DNA from: an uncultured Eudoraea sp.
Lineage (GTDB): Bacteria > Bacteroidota > Bacteroidia > Flavobacteriales > Flavobacteriaceae
Direction: 5' to 3'
NCBI RefSeq assembly: GCF_947260015.1
Contig: NZ_CAMYOM010000001.1
Span: 146,456-210,455 of the forward strand
DNA length: 64,000 nt
The notes beneath the pieces were generated by a model. It was given only the letters and a program-made list of their open reading frames with translations, was not told the origin of the DNA and did no database searches. The position numbers and the translations under genes were made by a program. This document shows, piece after piece, positions 35,844 to 44,783 of the stretch (position 1 is its first letter; each line of letters starts with the position of its first letter).

Positions 35844-36752
35844 TTACAAAAAATAATTATACTCTATATAAAACAAGAATCCCAACAGAAAAGTACTCAA
35901 TGCCACTTTTTTTAATTCTGGATCAAAATTCCGAGGATTTTCTATTTTGCTTACTAGTCTTAAATGAATAAAAAGAGGTAAAAATGCGATCAGGCATATT
36001 CCACTTTTCCATGAATAGTAATGATTCGCTACAAAAGTTAACATACTAATGAATGCCAAAATGATCAAGGTGTAATGGTAAACTTTCCCTTTAGAAAGTC
36101 CTATTTTGACAATTACCGTATTCTTATTAGCATTTTTATCCGATCTTATATCTCTTAAGTTGTTCAAATTAAGTACTGCTGTACTTAGAAATCCTATAGA
36201 AGCGGCAGGAAGTAAGGCCATAGATGTTAAAAACTTTGTATACAAAAACATAGAACCCAGAACACTCAACAGTCCAAAAAATGAGAAAACAAAAAGGTCA
36301 CCAAATCCTTTATAACCATATGCATTGCTCCCAACTGTATATTTAATGGCGGCCCAAATACTGGCCATTCCAAGTATTACAAATAAAACCACATACTTTA
36401 AATGTTCTTCTTCAAAAGCAAAGTACAAAAGCAAGAAGACCAGGAATAAATCTATAACAACAGATATACGAATACCTGTGTTTAACTCCTTTTTAGACAG
36501 TTGGCCACTTTGATAAGCTCGCTTAGGTCCTATTCTATCTTCATTGTCTGTGCCTTTTACTCCATCTCCATAATCATTTGCAAAATTCGATGTTACCTGA
36601 AAAGCCACTGTAGTTAACAAAGCAAGAATAAAAATATGTAAATCCCAATAACCGTAAATATTGGCCAAAGCTGTACCTACTAATATGCCTGACAATGATA
36701 AGGGAAGAGTTCTTAAGCGGGCTGCATTTAGCCAAGCTCTAAATTTGATCAC
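35844..36752 (-). CDS. menA: 1,4-dihydroxy-2-naphthoate polyprenyltransferase
   Basis: The 302-residue integral membrane protein of the UbiA superfamily has the prenyl-diphosphate/Mg motif NDYGDGVKGTD in the first half and a second Asp-rich motif NLRDIRSDKNANK in the second half, with about eight transmembrane helices. It prenylates DHNA to demethylmenaquinone. The start codon is GTG (36752-36750) and overlaps the stop of the upstream SPOR gene by one base, so translation is coupled. Confidence 0.92.
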   Translation of the reverse strand: MIKFRAWLNAARLRTLPLSLSGILVGTALANIYGYWDLHIFILALLTTVAFQVTSNFANDYGDGVKGTDNEDRIGPKRAYQSGQLSKKELNTGIRISVVIDLFLVFLLLYFAFEEEHLKYVVLFVILGMASIWAAIKYTVGSNAYGYKGFGDLFVFSFFGLLSVLGSMFLYTKFLTSMALLPAASIGFLSTAVLNLNNLRDIRSDKNANKNTVIVKIGLSKGKVYHYTLIILAFISMLTFVANHYYSWKSGICLIAFLPLFIHLRLVSKIENPRNFDPELKKVALSTFLLGFLFYIEYNYFL

Positions 36753-37348
36753 TAATAAGGATCTTCAATTTTTATTCGTTTTCCATCCTGATAAGAAGCC
36801 ACGAATGCATCATCGAAACCCATTTTGACCAATTGATATCTGAATGACCTGGCTTCTTCCAATGTTTCAAAATTCCCCAGGGAATAAGAATAAAAAGGGT
36901 TGGTTTTGACGAACATGGTATTTGTTAATGATTCTGAGGACAGGGTAAGATTATTATCAACAAAGGATTTTACCTGAACAGAATATATCTTTTCTTTTTC
37001 TAAAAACATCTTAGCCAGATAAAATTCTTTTACCAAACTCAGCTCTTCATTCTGTTGCTGAAGATTATCTATTCTGGTTTTTACAGCGTCCAAACTATCA
37101 ATTGAAACCAATAAATTTTGATTGTCATAGGTATTAGAACTGCTAAGCCCACTGATATATGAAGTAAATGCAATAGTTCCAATTAAAAAAATTGTAGTTA
37201 CACCGGCAAGAATATTTCTTTGAACCTTACTCCTTTTTAATTCTTTATTTTTATATTTTATTTGATCTAACAAGCGTTCATTAATAATCTGTGCTTTGTC
37301 AATGTCTTTATGTAATTCTAATAAATCGCTTTCTTCAATAAATGGCAT
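36752..37348 (-). CDS. SPOR-like domain membrane protein
   Basis: The 198-residue protein has a charged cytoplasmic N-terminus (coiled coil about 10-42), one transmembrane helix (46-66), a short coiled linker and a C-terminal SPOR-like domain (about 120-195; YSVQVKSF and YSLGNFETLEEARSFRYQLV). SPOR domains bind denuded peptidoglycan strands, often at division sites; a periplasmic envelope role is likely. It is coupled to menA by a one-base stop/start overlap. It sits where a menB gene would be expected in a Bacteroidota men cluster. Confidence 0.8.
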   Translation of the reverse strand: MPFIEESDLLELHKDIDKAQIINERLLDQIKYKNKELKRSKVQRNILAGVTTIFLIGTIAFTSYISGLSSSNTYDNQNLLVSIDSLDAVKTRIDNLQQQNEELSLVKEFYLAKMFLEKEKIYSVQVKSFVDNNLTLSSESLTNTMFVKTNPFYSYSLGNFETLEEARSFRYQLVKMGFDDAFVASYQDGKRIKIEDPY

Positions 37349-37501
37349 TTGATATTTAATTTAGGGGGTCAACGGTTAAATTTAAGTAAAAAGCTTATTA
37401 TCAACAAAATAAATAAGCTTATTTAGCAAAAATAGCCGATTTATGGGTAGAACTAAATACCTAACTAGCATTTTTTTAAAACTATTGGAAAGTTATCCGA
37501 T

Positions 37502-38332
37502 TCACACTCTATATATTCCGTCGTCTTTTATTTCAATTTTTCGATCTCTGTAAAGGGATCCTATGGCTTTTTTGAAAGCTTTTTTGCTCATCTGAAACAT
37601 CTGCTGTATTTCCTCCGGCGCTGATTTATCATGAAGTGAAATATATCCGCCTGCCAATTCTAACTTCTCATAGATCTGCTTGGCTGCAGGTTCAAGTGCC
37701 AAATGGCCAATGGGCTTTAAAACAATATCAACTTTATTATCCTCACGAATTTTCTTTACATACCCCTTTAAGGTTGCTCCTACTTTAATGGGTTGAAACA
37801 CTTCACTCTTAAAAACAAGCCCCTGGTATTTATTATCTATAATGACGTCCCAACCTAATTCAGATTGCCGGCTTACCAATAGATCTACCTCATCCTTCGG
37901 GCTTAGTGATATATCTTCATTTTTCGCGAATTTATTCAATCTGGATGAAGCTACTAATCTGAAAGTCTTTTCATCTAGGTAACAAAAAACTACATACGAT
38001 TCTCCTTCATTCATTTTTGTCTGCTGTTCCCTAAATGGTACGAGCAAATGCTTTTCCAATCCCCAATCCAAAAAAGCCCCAAATTGGTTTACCTCGGCCA
38101 CCCTCAGCCATCCAAAATTATTCCTTTTAATTAGTGGTTTAAGGGTTGTCGCAATAGGCCGTTCTTCATGATCCAGGTAACAAAATACACTTATATCATC
38201 TCCTATATTAAACTCTTCAGGAATATATTTTAAAGGAAGTAACAAATCATCCACGTCATCGTCGCCCAGAAATAGTCCTACAGCTGTTTCTCTTAGAATT
38301 TTTAACGTATTATAATTTCCTAATTCTATCAT
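37502..38332 (-). CDS. CvfB-type S1 RNA-binding protein
   Basis: The 276-residue protein shows two or three S1/OB segments (about 1-65, 70-130 and 145-205, for example FGWLRVAEVNQFGAFLDWGL) and a C-terminal winged-helix segment (KKAFKKAIGSLYRDRKIEI), as in CvfB. CvfB of Firmicutes affects virulence and binds RNA; the function in Bacteroidota is not established. A terminator lies upstream, between it and DUF2853, so it starts a new unit running toward the SPOR gene and menA. Confidence 0.88.
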   Translation of the reverse strand: MIELGNYNTLKILRETAVGLFLGDDDVDDLLLPLKYIPEEFNIGDDISVFCYLDHEERPIATTLKPLIKRNNFGWLRVAEVNQFGAFLDWGLEKHLLVPFREQQTKMNEGESYVVFCYLDEKTFRLVASSRLNKFAKNEDISLSPKDEVDLLVSRQSELGWDVIIDNKYQGLVFKSEVFQPIKVGATLKGYVKKIREDNKVDIVLKPIGHLALEPAAKQIYEKLELAGGYISLHDKSAPEEIQQMFQMSKKAFKKAIGSLYRDRKIEIKDDGIYRV

Positions 38333-38363
38333 GAAGTCGTTCTATGTAAAAAGGTATAAAAAA

Positions 38364-38386
38364 AGCCGTTCATTTGAAGAACGGCT
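38364..38386 (-). terminator. Terminator after the DUF2853 gene
   Basis: AGCCGTTC / GAACGGCT is a perfect 8-bp stem with a 7-nt loop, followed on the minus strand by seven T. It lies 11 bp past the DUF2853 stop codon. Confidence 0.85.
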
Positions 38387-38397
38387 AATTTAATGTT

Positions 38398-38742
38398 CTA
38401 ATTATAAATAGATTCTTTTTTAAAGTGCTTTGCCAATATATAATATACTACCGCACGATGTTTGTTTCTCTCAGAAGTCCCATATGTGTTAATTACACTT
38501 TTGATACCTTCCATTAGTTGAGGACCATCTGTTAGTCCTAATTTTTTTAGTAAAAAATTTTTCTTTACTGTTTCCAGTTCAGAACCGTCTGTTCCTGACA
38601 CTTTGGACGCATCCATATTATAGATAGCAGGACCCAGACCAATAGCTACTTTTGTAAGCAGATCCATATCCGGGGTTTGACCAAATTTACCTTTGATATC
38701 AGCAGCGTACTGCTGAATGAGATCGTCTCTTCTACTGCTCAT
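38398..38742 (-). CDS. DUF2853 family protein
   Basis: The 114-residue, mostly helical protein starts MSSRRDDLIQQYAADIKGKFG and contains DMDLLTKVAIGLGPAIYN, as in the DUF2853 family of small cytosolic proteins of unknown function. It follows menD by 33 bp and is closed by a terminator, so the menF-menD transcript probably ends after it. Confidence 0.8.
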   Translation of the reverse strand: MSSRRDDLIQQYAADIKGKFGQTPDMDLLTKVAIGLGPAIYNMDASKVSGTDGSELETVKKNFLLKKLGLTDGPQLMEGIKSVINTYGTSERNKHRAVVYYILAKHFKKESIYN

Positions 38743-38775
38743 AGTGTTAGTGTTTTTATACGATTTAATAATATT

Positions 38776-40533
38776 CTAAGATATGAAATCAAAATAAGTA
38801 AGCAAAATTTTATCGTTTAATAATCGGGGTGTTTTTACCTCTAAAAGCACTGGCGATTTGGAAGGCAAATAAAAAGTTGACAAGGCAGTATCTAAGGTTT
38901 TTTTGTCTACAGCTTCCAAATGATTTAAATTAAATAGCGAGCAAAGTCTTTGCAATTCTAAATCTTGCACAGTCTCAAAGTAGGTCTCAAAATTATGAGA
39001 ATTTTCCATCCCTGGCAAGATTCTGAAAATGCCGCCACCACCATTATTTATTACTACTATTCTTAAATCGTTGCGCTTATATGAATTCCAAAGACCATTA
39101 CTGTCATAGAAGAAACTCAGATCTCCGGTTATCAGTAAGGTAGGATCCACTGAATGAATTGACGAACCAATTGCGGTAGAAGTGCTTCCGTCAATGCCAC
39201 TTGTCCCTCTATTACAATATACGCTCAGTGAAGGGTCCAAATCAAATAACTGTGCGTATCTGACAGTTGAGCTATTTGCCAGATGTAGCTGATAGTTTTG
39301 AGGAATATTTGAACAAATAGTTTGAAAAGCTAAAAAATCTGTGAATGGAATTTCATCTAAATAAGTTTTCCTTCTACTCAGATATTTTAGTTTTACTTTA
39401 TTCCATATGCCGTAATAATTACTTTGTAGCTCAAACCTCTTTCCTAAAATGTTTTCAAAGAAATTATTTTCATTCGTTTTTATATGCTTTGAAAGACTAA
39501 AAAATGTATCGTAGGCTTTTTTATTATTTATATGCCAATGATGTTTTGGCTTATATTCTCTGAGAAATGCTTTTATCTTTTTGGAAACTATCAGGCCTCC
39601 CATTGTTATTAATAGTTCGGGCTGTAATTCCTTAGAAAATAATTCTCTTTTCTGTGATTTTTCAATCGGTGCAATTATACTGTCAATGCTTGGGAAAAAA
39701 TTTTGATGATGCACATTTGAAGTAACTTCTGTAAAAACAATTATTGAATCATCATTCGCAAGGATATTTAAATAATCAACATTAATATTATCCGGATTAT
39801 TTACGCCAATAATGAGCATTTTCTTTTCACACGAATTCCATATTCGGGCAAGATCATCCCAATTGATCTCCTCACTACTATTCTCCAAAATTATAGGAGT
39901 ACAAAATGGAGCTAGCTTCATATCTTCCACGGCGTCATATAAAGGCTCCTCAAAAGGTATGTTTATGTGCACGGGGCTGTCTTGGATAATTGCCGATTTT
40001 AAAGCATTATTTAACTCAGCATCATTAAAACTTTGTATTTGAGATTGCAATTGCTCTAAGCTATAATCTTTTGCAAACAAGTTGGGATCAAACTTCTCTA
40101 CTGTATTGGTAGCATGGGAGATATCTTGTTTTAAATTGGCTGAATAACCAATATGCTTTTCAAATAATGATTCCTGTCTTATGGTCTGACCATCCCCAAT
40201 ATCGACTTTATAAGCAGGTCTATCTGCAGAAATAACAATAAGAGGTATATCACTGTAAAAAGCTTCTGCCACCGCAGGGTAATAATTTAAAAGTGCACTT
40301 CCGGATGTACAAACGGCTATCACAGGCTTTTGTAAGTGTTGCGCCATGCCTAAGGCGAAAAATGCTGCGCTACGTTCGTCTACAATGCTATAACAAGAAA
40401 AATATGGGTCATTAGTAAAACCAACGGTTAATGGAGCATTCCTTGAACCCGGGGAGATTACAACGTTCTTTATTCCCCTTGACTTACAATGGAAAACAAC
40501 CGATTGAGCCGAAGGAATACTAGAATATTTCAT
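38776..40533 (-). CDS. menD: SEPHCHC synthase (2-succinyl-5-enolpyruvyl-6-hydroxy-3-cyclohexene-1-carboxylate synthase)
   Basis: The 585-residue ThDP-dependent enzyme (from ATG 40533; an upstream TTG at 40572 is unlikely) shows the MenD features: ISPGSRNAPL, the VDERSAAFFALGMA Glu segment that activates ThDP, GTSGIDGSTSTAIG and the ThDP/Mg motif GDLSFFYDSNGLW. It joins isochorismate and 2-oxoglutarate. It follows the isochorismate synthase gene by 48 bp. Confidence 0.94.
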   Translation of the reverse strand: MKYSSIPSAQSVVFHCKSRGIKNVVISPGSRNAPLTVGFTNDPYFSCYSIVDERSAAFFALGMAQHLQKPVIAVCTSGSALLNYYPAVAEAFYSDIPLIVISADRPAYKVDIGDGQTIRQESLFEKHIGYSANLKQDISHATNTVEKFDPNLFAKDYSLEQLQSQIQSFNDAELNNALKSAIIQDSPVHINIPFEEPLYDAVEDMKLAPFCTPIILENSSEEINWDDLARIWNSCEKKMLIIGVNNPDNINVDYLNILANDDSIIVFTEVTSNVHHQNFFPSIDSIIAPIEKSQKRELFSKELQPELLITMGGLIVSKKIKAFLREYKPKHHWHINNKKAYDTFFSLSKHIKTNENNFFENILGKRFELQSNYYGIWNKVKLKYLSRRKTYLDEIPFTDFLAFQTICSNIPQNYQLHLANSSTVRYAQLFDLDPSLSVYCNRGTSGIDGSTSTAIGSSIHSVDPTLLITGDLSFFYDSNGLWNSYKRNDLRIVVINNGGGGIFRILPGMENSHNFETYFETVQDLELQRLCSLFNLNHLEAVDKKTLDTALSTFYLPSKSPVLLEVKTPRLLNDKILLTYFDFIS

Positions 40534-40581
40534 AGGCACACAAAAATACGACGGAACAATGTGTAAATCCAATCGATTGAC

Positions 40582-41631
40582 TTAATTAAATATCATATTT
40601 AGCATGGTTTCGCTTTTATGAACTGTTTCCATCCACTCTTGTTGAGCGTTGGAACCGGATGTTATTCCACCACCAATATAAAGGAAGGCCGAATCATCTT
40701 TTATCTGCATACATCGAAGGTTAACAAAGAAATGTGAGGTTTTGTCATTATCAATATTTAGTTCTCCTAAAAATCCGGAGTAAAATTCCCGGTCATAATT
40801 CTCGTTCCTTATGATAAATGCTTCTGCCTCAATAACAGGAAAGCCGCAAATAGCTGGTGTGGGATGTAATGCCTGAATTATGCTTTTTAGTTCCAAATCG
40901 CCAACTGTTCCCCAAATTTTAGTTCTTAGATGCCATAAATTCCCTGCCCTAACGGAATTTACTTTTCCAATTGACAAATCGGGGACATAAGTCCTGAGTT
41001 CTTGAACTATGTGTTGGGTAACCATATCCTGCTCCTCCATTTCTTTTTTACCCCATGAAGGTTTATCCGTGGTTGTACTCTTTTTGGTGCCCGCAAGAGA
41101 CATAGTCACCAAAGTGGAATTTTGTTTAAGAAAAAGTAATTCGGGTGTAGCTCCTATCCAAAGACCTATTTTTGGATGGTACCAGAAATAACAAAAGGCA
41201 TTTGGATAACTGTCAAGGACTTTTCTAAATATTTGAAGGGGTGAGGAATGTTTGGGTACCACTTTCTTTCTTGACAGCACTACTTTCTTGAACTTATTAT
41301 TCTCAATTTCTTCAATCGCCTTGTTTACAATTTCTATATGGTACTTCCTCCCTTCCTCCGAGATTCCTTCAAAGTTGGGGGTATCAAATTTAAAATTCTT
41401 CATTTGAAATTCATGCGAATAGACTTTATCCGGACGAATTAGTACAGCAGGAGCCTTCTTATTATAAGGAGCGAAAACGAAGCCTTTCTCAGTAAAATCA
41501 CTTACATGATGCAGAGTCGAATCATCTTGGAAAATTGAAATTACTTCATTGGTATTGGGTTTTCTATAGGCAACAACGGGCAATTCAGTTTTCCAGTGAG
41601 TTTCAATTATGCCAATGTGTTCTAAAAACAT
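40582..41631 (-). CDS. menF: Isochorismate synthase
   Basis: The 349-residue chorismate-binding enzyme has the conserved core of the MenF/EntC/PabB group: VVLSRKK near 125, WIGATPELL, MSLAGT, HPTPAICGFP and the C-terminal IGGGITSGSNAQQEW. The A-G-T and HPTPA motifs favour isochorismate synthase over anthranilate synthase. It is 1 bp downstream of the thioesterase gene and upstream of menD, so the three genes form one operon. Confidence 0.9.
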   Translation of the reverse strand: MFLEHIGIIETHWKTELPVVAYRKPNTNEVISIFQDDSTLHHVSDFTEKGFVFAPYNKKAPAVLIRPDKVYSHEFQMKNFKFDTPNFEGISEEGRKYHIEIVNKAIEEIENNKFKKVVLSRKKVVPKHSSPLQIFRKVLDSYPNAFCYFWYHPKIGLWIGATPELLFLKQNSTLVTMSLAGTKKSTTTDKPSWGKKEMEEQDMVTQHIVQELRTYVPDLSIGKVNSVRAGNLWHLRTKIWGTVGDLELKSIIQALHPTPAICGFPVIEAEAFIIRNENYDREFYSGFLGELNIDNDKTSHFFVNLRCMQIKDDSAFLYIGGGITSGSNAQQEWMETVHKSETMLNMIFN

Positions 41632-41632
41632 A

Positions 41633-42055
41633 CTAGGCTCTTGGTAGGGATATAGTGGTTAACTTACAAATTGAAATTAGATTATCTTCCTTGTCTGTTA
41701 CTCTTATATCCCACAATTGTGTAGTTCTGCCTTTATGGATAATTGTGGCCCTGGCATATACCTCTCCTTCACTTATGCTTCTTATATGATTGGCTGATGT
41801 TTCAATACCACGTACATAAACTTTTTGACCGTCAAGAAATACATAAGAAGCAGCGCTGCCAACACTTTCAGCCAGAGCAACAGTGGCACCGCCATGTAGA
41901 ATACCATCGGGTTGATGAACCTTTGAATTTACCGGCATTTTGGCAACAAGGTAATTTTCACCAACATCAATAAATTCAATTTCCAAGGTTTCCATCAGGG
42001 TATTTTTACAAATATCATTGCAAACCTTTAGTATTTTGTCCTTGTATTCGTTCAT
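41633..42055 (-). CDS. PaaI-type hotdog thioesterase, probable DHNA-CoA thioesterase
   Basis: The 140-residue hotdog-fold protein has the HGGATVALAES motif with His54 and the catalytic Glu63, as in PaaI-type and MenI thioesterases. It begins the menF-menD operon with a 1-bp gap to menF, so its most likely job is hydrolysis of 1,4-dihydroxy-2-naphthoyl-CoA in menaquinone synthesis. A general phenylacetyl-CoA-type thioesterase is the alternative. Confidence 0.82.
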   Translation of the reverse strand: MNEYKDKILKVCNDICKNTLMETLEIEFIDVGENYLVAKMPVNSKVHQPDGILHGGATVALAESVGSAASYVFLDGQKVYVRGIETSANHIRSISEGEVYARATIIHKGRTTQLWDIRVTDKEDNLISICKLTTISLPRA

Positions 42056-42112
42056 AGAAATATTTTTGCGTAAAATTAAGCATTCAAATGCAATTAAATC
42101 AATTGAAATAAT

Positions 42113-42763
42113 ATGACTAATAAACCTCTGGTAAAATCTGTTGGTTATAACAGCACAAACACCTACGAATCATTAAATGACTTTACTGATGAAACAAAAA
42201 ATGTGTGGATCGTTTTTCATGGGATCGGGTATTTGAGCAGGTATTTTCTAAAATATTTTGATGAACTAAATCCTGTTGATAATTACATCATTGCCCCGCA
42301 GGCACCATCTAAATATTATCTGAATAACTCCTATAAACATGTGGGCGCCAGTTGGCTAACAAAAGAAAATACTGAAACAGAAATAAATAATAATCTCAAC
42401 TATCTTGATGCCATCCTGGAAAAAGAAACGATCCTCTCCACCCGTAACCTTATTATATTTGGATACTCCCAAGGAGTTTCGATGGCTGCAAGATGGGTGG
42501 CTCAGCGTAAAATTGTTTGTGATCAATTGGTGATCTATGCAGGTGGTATTCCAATTGAACTAAATGAAAATGATTTTGCGCATTTAGATAATGATACTCA
42601 GATAACAATAATAATCGGAAATAAAGATGAGTATCTTACAAAGGAGCGCTTAACAATTGAGAGAGAAAAAAGCCGGACCATATTTAGAGGTAGAGCTAAG
42701 GAACATATTTTTAATGGAGGTCATATCGTTAAAAAAGAGCTTATTAATGGAATAATTATATGA
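42113..42763 (+). CDS. Alpha/beta-hydrolase (predicted esterase)
   Basis: The 216-residue protein has an HGIG oxyanion-type segment, the nucleophile Ser119 in GYSQG, a likely acid Asp172 in GNKDEY and the catalytic His204 in GGHIV, the pattern of the phospholipase/carboxylesterase-like small hydrolases. No signal peptide is seen. It overlaps the next gene by 4 bp, forming a three-gene unit. Confidence 0.85.
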   Translation: MTNKPLVKSVGYNSTNTYESLNDFTDETKNVWIVFHGIGYLSRYFLKYFDELNPVDNYIIAPQAPSKYYLNNSYKHVGASWLTKENTETEINNNLNYLDAILEKETILSTRNLIIFGYSQGVSMAARWVAQRKIVCDQLVIYAGGIPIELNENDFAHLDNDTQITIIIGNKDEYLTKERLTIEREKSRTIFRGRAKEHIFNGGHIVKKELINGIII

Positions 42764-43338
42764 TAAACCCAATAATTCTTGAAAATGATCGGGTAAGACT
42801 CTCGCCTCTCACTCTGGATAATTATGAAAGCCTACAGTTGGTAGCTGTTGAGCATAAACTTGTTCAATATTCCCCATCTGATATAGAAACTCCTGCGACT
42901 CTTAGGAATTATGTTGAAATAGCCCTGGATGAACAGAAACAAAGATCCTCGCTTCCCTTTATTATTTATGATAAACAGGCCGGGGCTTTTGCCGGATGCA
43001 CCAGATATATGAATATCGATCATAAAAACAAGGTATTGGAAATTGGTTCTACATGGATAGGTAAGAAATTTCAGGGTTCAGGACTTAACGCACAAATGAA
43101 ATATCTGTTACTTAACCATGCATTTAACTCCCTGGGGTTTGAAAAAGTTTCCTTCAGGATTGATGAACGAAATTTACAATCACGAAAAGCGGTGGAAAAG
43201 CTGGGAGCAATTCTGGAGGGAATTCTTCGGGAGAATGTCTATTTATTAAATGGTTATAAAAGGAATACCTGCTGTTACGGTATTCTAAAAAATGAATGGG
43301 AGAATTTTCATCAACCGGATAAAAAAGTAAAAAAATGA
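42760..43338 (+). CDS. GNAT family N-acetyltransferase (RimJ/RimL-like)
   Basis: The 192-residue protein has the RimL-type plan: N-terminal LENDRVRLSPLTLDNYESL, central EIGSTWIGKKFQGSGLNAQMK with the acyl-CoA loop FQGSGLN, and FRIDERNLQSRKAVEKLGA with the Asn of the RNLQSR motif. It overlaps both neighbours by 4 bp (ATGA), so it is translationally coupled. Substrate unknown. Confidence 0.88.
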   Translation: MINPIILENDRVRLSPLTLDNYESLQLVAVEHKLVQYSPSDIETPATLRNYVEIALDEQKQRSSLPFIIYDKQAGAFAGCTRYMNIDHKNKVLEIGSTWIGKKFQGSGLNAQMKYLLLNHAFNSLGFEKVSFRIDERNLQSRKAVEKLGAILEGILRENVYLLNGYKRNTCCYGILKNEWENFHQPDKKVKK

Positions 43339-43730
43339 AACAGTATATCTCATCAATTAGTCTTTTAGTAAGAGATTACGATGAAGCAATAGAATTTTAT
43401 ACTAAAAAATTACATTTTTTAATAACCGAAGACACTGAGCTAAAAGATAACAAAAGATGGGTTACAATAGCTCCCCGTGGAAATAATTCCTGTTGCCTAC
43501 TTTTGGCAAAGGCCATTGGAGAGGAGCAGCTAACTGCAGTCGGAAATCAGAGTGGCGGCCGCGTTTTCTTATTTTTATATACCGATGATTTTTGGAGAGA
43601 TTACCGCGAAATGAGCAAACAAGGCGTTAATTTTGTTCGTTCTCCCTGCAAGGAAGTCTATGGAAACGTAGCTGTATTTGAGGATCTCTATGGCAACTTA
43701 TGGGATTTAATTGAACCGCTTAAAGAGTAA
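43335..43730 (+). CDS. VOC family (glyoxalase/bleomycin-resistance-like) protein
   Basis: The 131-residue protein shows two paired beta-alpha-beta-beta-beta motifs: YISSISLLVRDYDEAIEFYTKKLHF and a C-terminal half with EDLYGNLWDLIEPL. The E and H/Q metal positions are only partly recognisable. The family includes metal-dependent glyoxalases and dioxygenases and non-enzymatic binders. It is the last gene of the hydrolase-GNAT-VOC unit. Confidence 0.85.
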   Translation: MKQYISSISLLVRDYDEAIEFYTKKLHFLITEDTELKDNKRWVTIAPRGNNSCCLLLAKAIGEEQLTAVGNQSGGRVFLFLYTDDFWRDYREMSKQGVNFVRSPCKEVYGNVAVFEDLYGNLWDLIEPLKE

Positions 43731-43735
43731 GGCTG

Positions 43736-44680
43736 TTATTCTTCAGATATTATTAATTCATCCTGATAATAAGTTATACTTCGAGTAGTAAAAAGATTTT
43801 CTGGTGTAATGATCTTTTTAACCCAATTACCCTCCTCTTCACCATCAAATTGGTAGATATATTCTTTCGTGTTAACAGATTTTTCAACTTTTGCAACCTC
43901 TTTTAAAAGCAAACCCGAGGTATCATAAGTATAGTTTATAGCCTTAATAATTACAAATGACTTCTTAGTTTCATCATAATTAAATTCCTTCACTGAGATC
44001 AATTTGTCTTCCAAATCATAAATCTCCTCTTGTGCTCTATTGGGAATTCCATCAAGAAATTCTTTGGTCAAAACTATCTCGTTTTTTATACCCTTTCTAT
44101 TTTTCTTAAAAGAAGTTCTTATAGATTTTAGAATTACACCATTTAACAAATAGGTTATTGTTGTTTCGCCCTTATAACTGCTATATTCAATATTTGTCTC
44201 GTCTAAACCTTCATTATTAGATCTGATAATTTCAATGAGTTTACCATCCTCATTATAAGAATAATCATAGATACCCAGAACGTCACCGGTATAAGAAATA
44301 ATTTTTTCCGAAACTTTTTTATTGTCTGTAGTATCAACTTCATAAAAATGAGCAATTGAAGTCTGTTTATCAAATTGACCTTCACGATAAATTTCATCGC
44401 GCTTTTCCAGCAACTGTCCGTTCAAATATTTGTAATAAGTAATATTATAATCGGTTTCATTATAGCGCGTTAAATTTTTGGTAAGTAATCCTTCCCTGTT
44501 AAATTCAAACTCCTCTTTGCCATAATCAGCAATCACCAGACAAGACTTTACCGTTCCCCGCAGGTCAAAATCTTTTAATGTAAAGATTTGCGGCTCCTGG
44601 GTATAAGTCCTACAGGTCAATAAGAAAAGCCCTATAACCGATATTATCTTAAAGATGTCAGTAGCGTAGTTTTTTTGCAT
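43736..44680 (-). CDS. Secreted protein with YD-like beta repeats, unknown function
   Basis: The 314-residue protein has a signal peptide (about 8-27) and then repeated strand-turn-strand units of the form Y-x-Y-x-x-x-G-x-L-x-x (for example YDYSYNEDGKLIEI, INYTYDTSGLLLKEV and YIYQFDGEEEGNWV). They resemble the RHS/YD-type repeats of Bacteroidota secreted proteins. No toxin domain or hydrolase motif is seen. It is a single gene, convergent with the VOC gene. Confidence 0.75.
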   Translation of the reverse strand: MQKNYATDIFKIISVIGLFLLTCRTYTQEPQIFTLKDFDLRGTVKSCLVIADYGKEEFEFNREGLLTKNLTRYNETDYNITYYKYLNGQLLEKRDEIYREGQFDKQTSIAHFYEVDTTDNKKVSEKIISYTGDVLGIYDYSYNEDGKLIEIIRSNNEGLDETNIEYSSYKGETTITYLLNGVILKSIRTSFKKNRKGIKNEIVLTKEFLDGIPNRAQEEIYDLEDKLISVKEFNYDETKKSFVIIKAINYTYDTSGLLLKEVAKVEKSVNTKEYIYQFDGEEEGNWVKKIITPENLFTTRSITYYQDELIISEE

Positions 44681-44739
44681 TGAAACAAAATTACTTTATT
44701 ATATTTCAACATGAAAACAAATAGCATGCCTAAAATAAA

Positions 44740-44762
44740 AAAGGGCGGAATAACCGCCCTTT
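44740..44762 (-). terminator. Terminator after dnaK
   Basis: AAAGGGCGG / CCGCCCTTT is a perfect 9-bp stem with a 5-nt loop, followed by a T-run on the minus strand, 22 bp past the dnaK stop. Confidence 0.9.
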
Positions 44763-44783
44763 AAACCTGCTTTAATTTTACCT

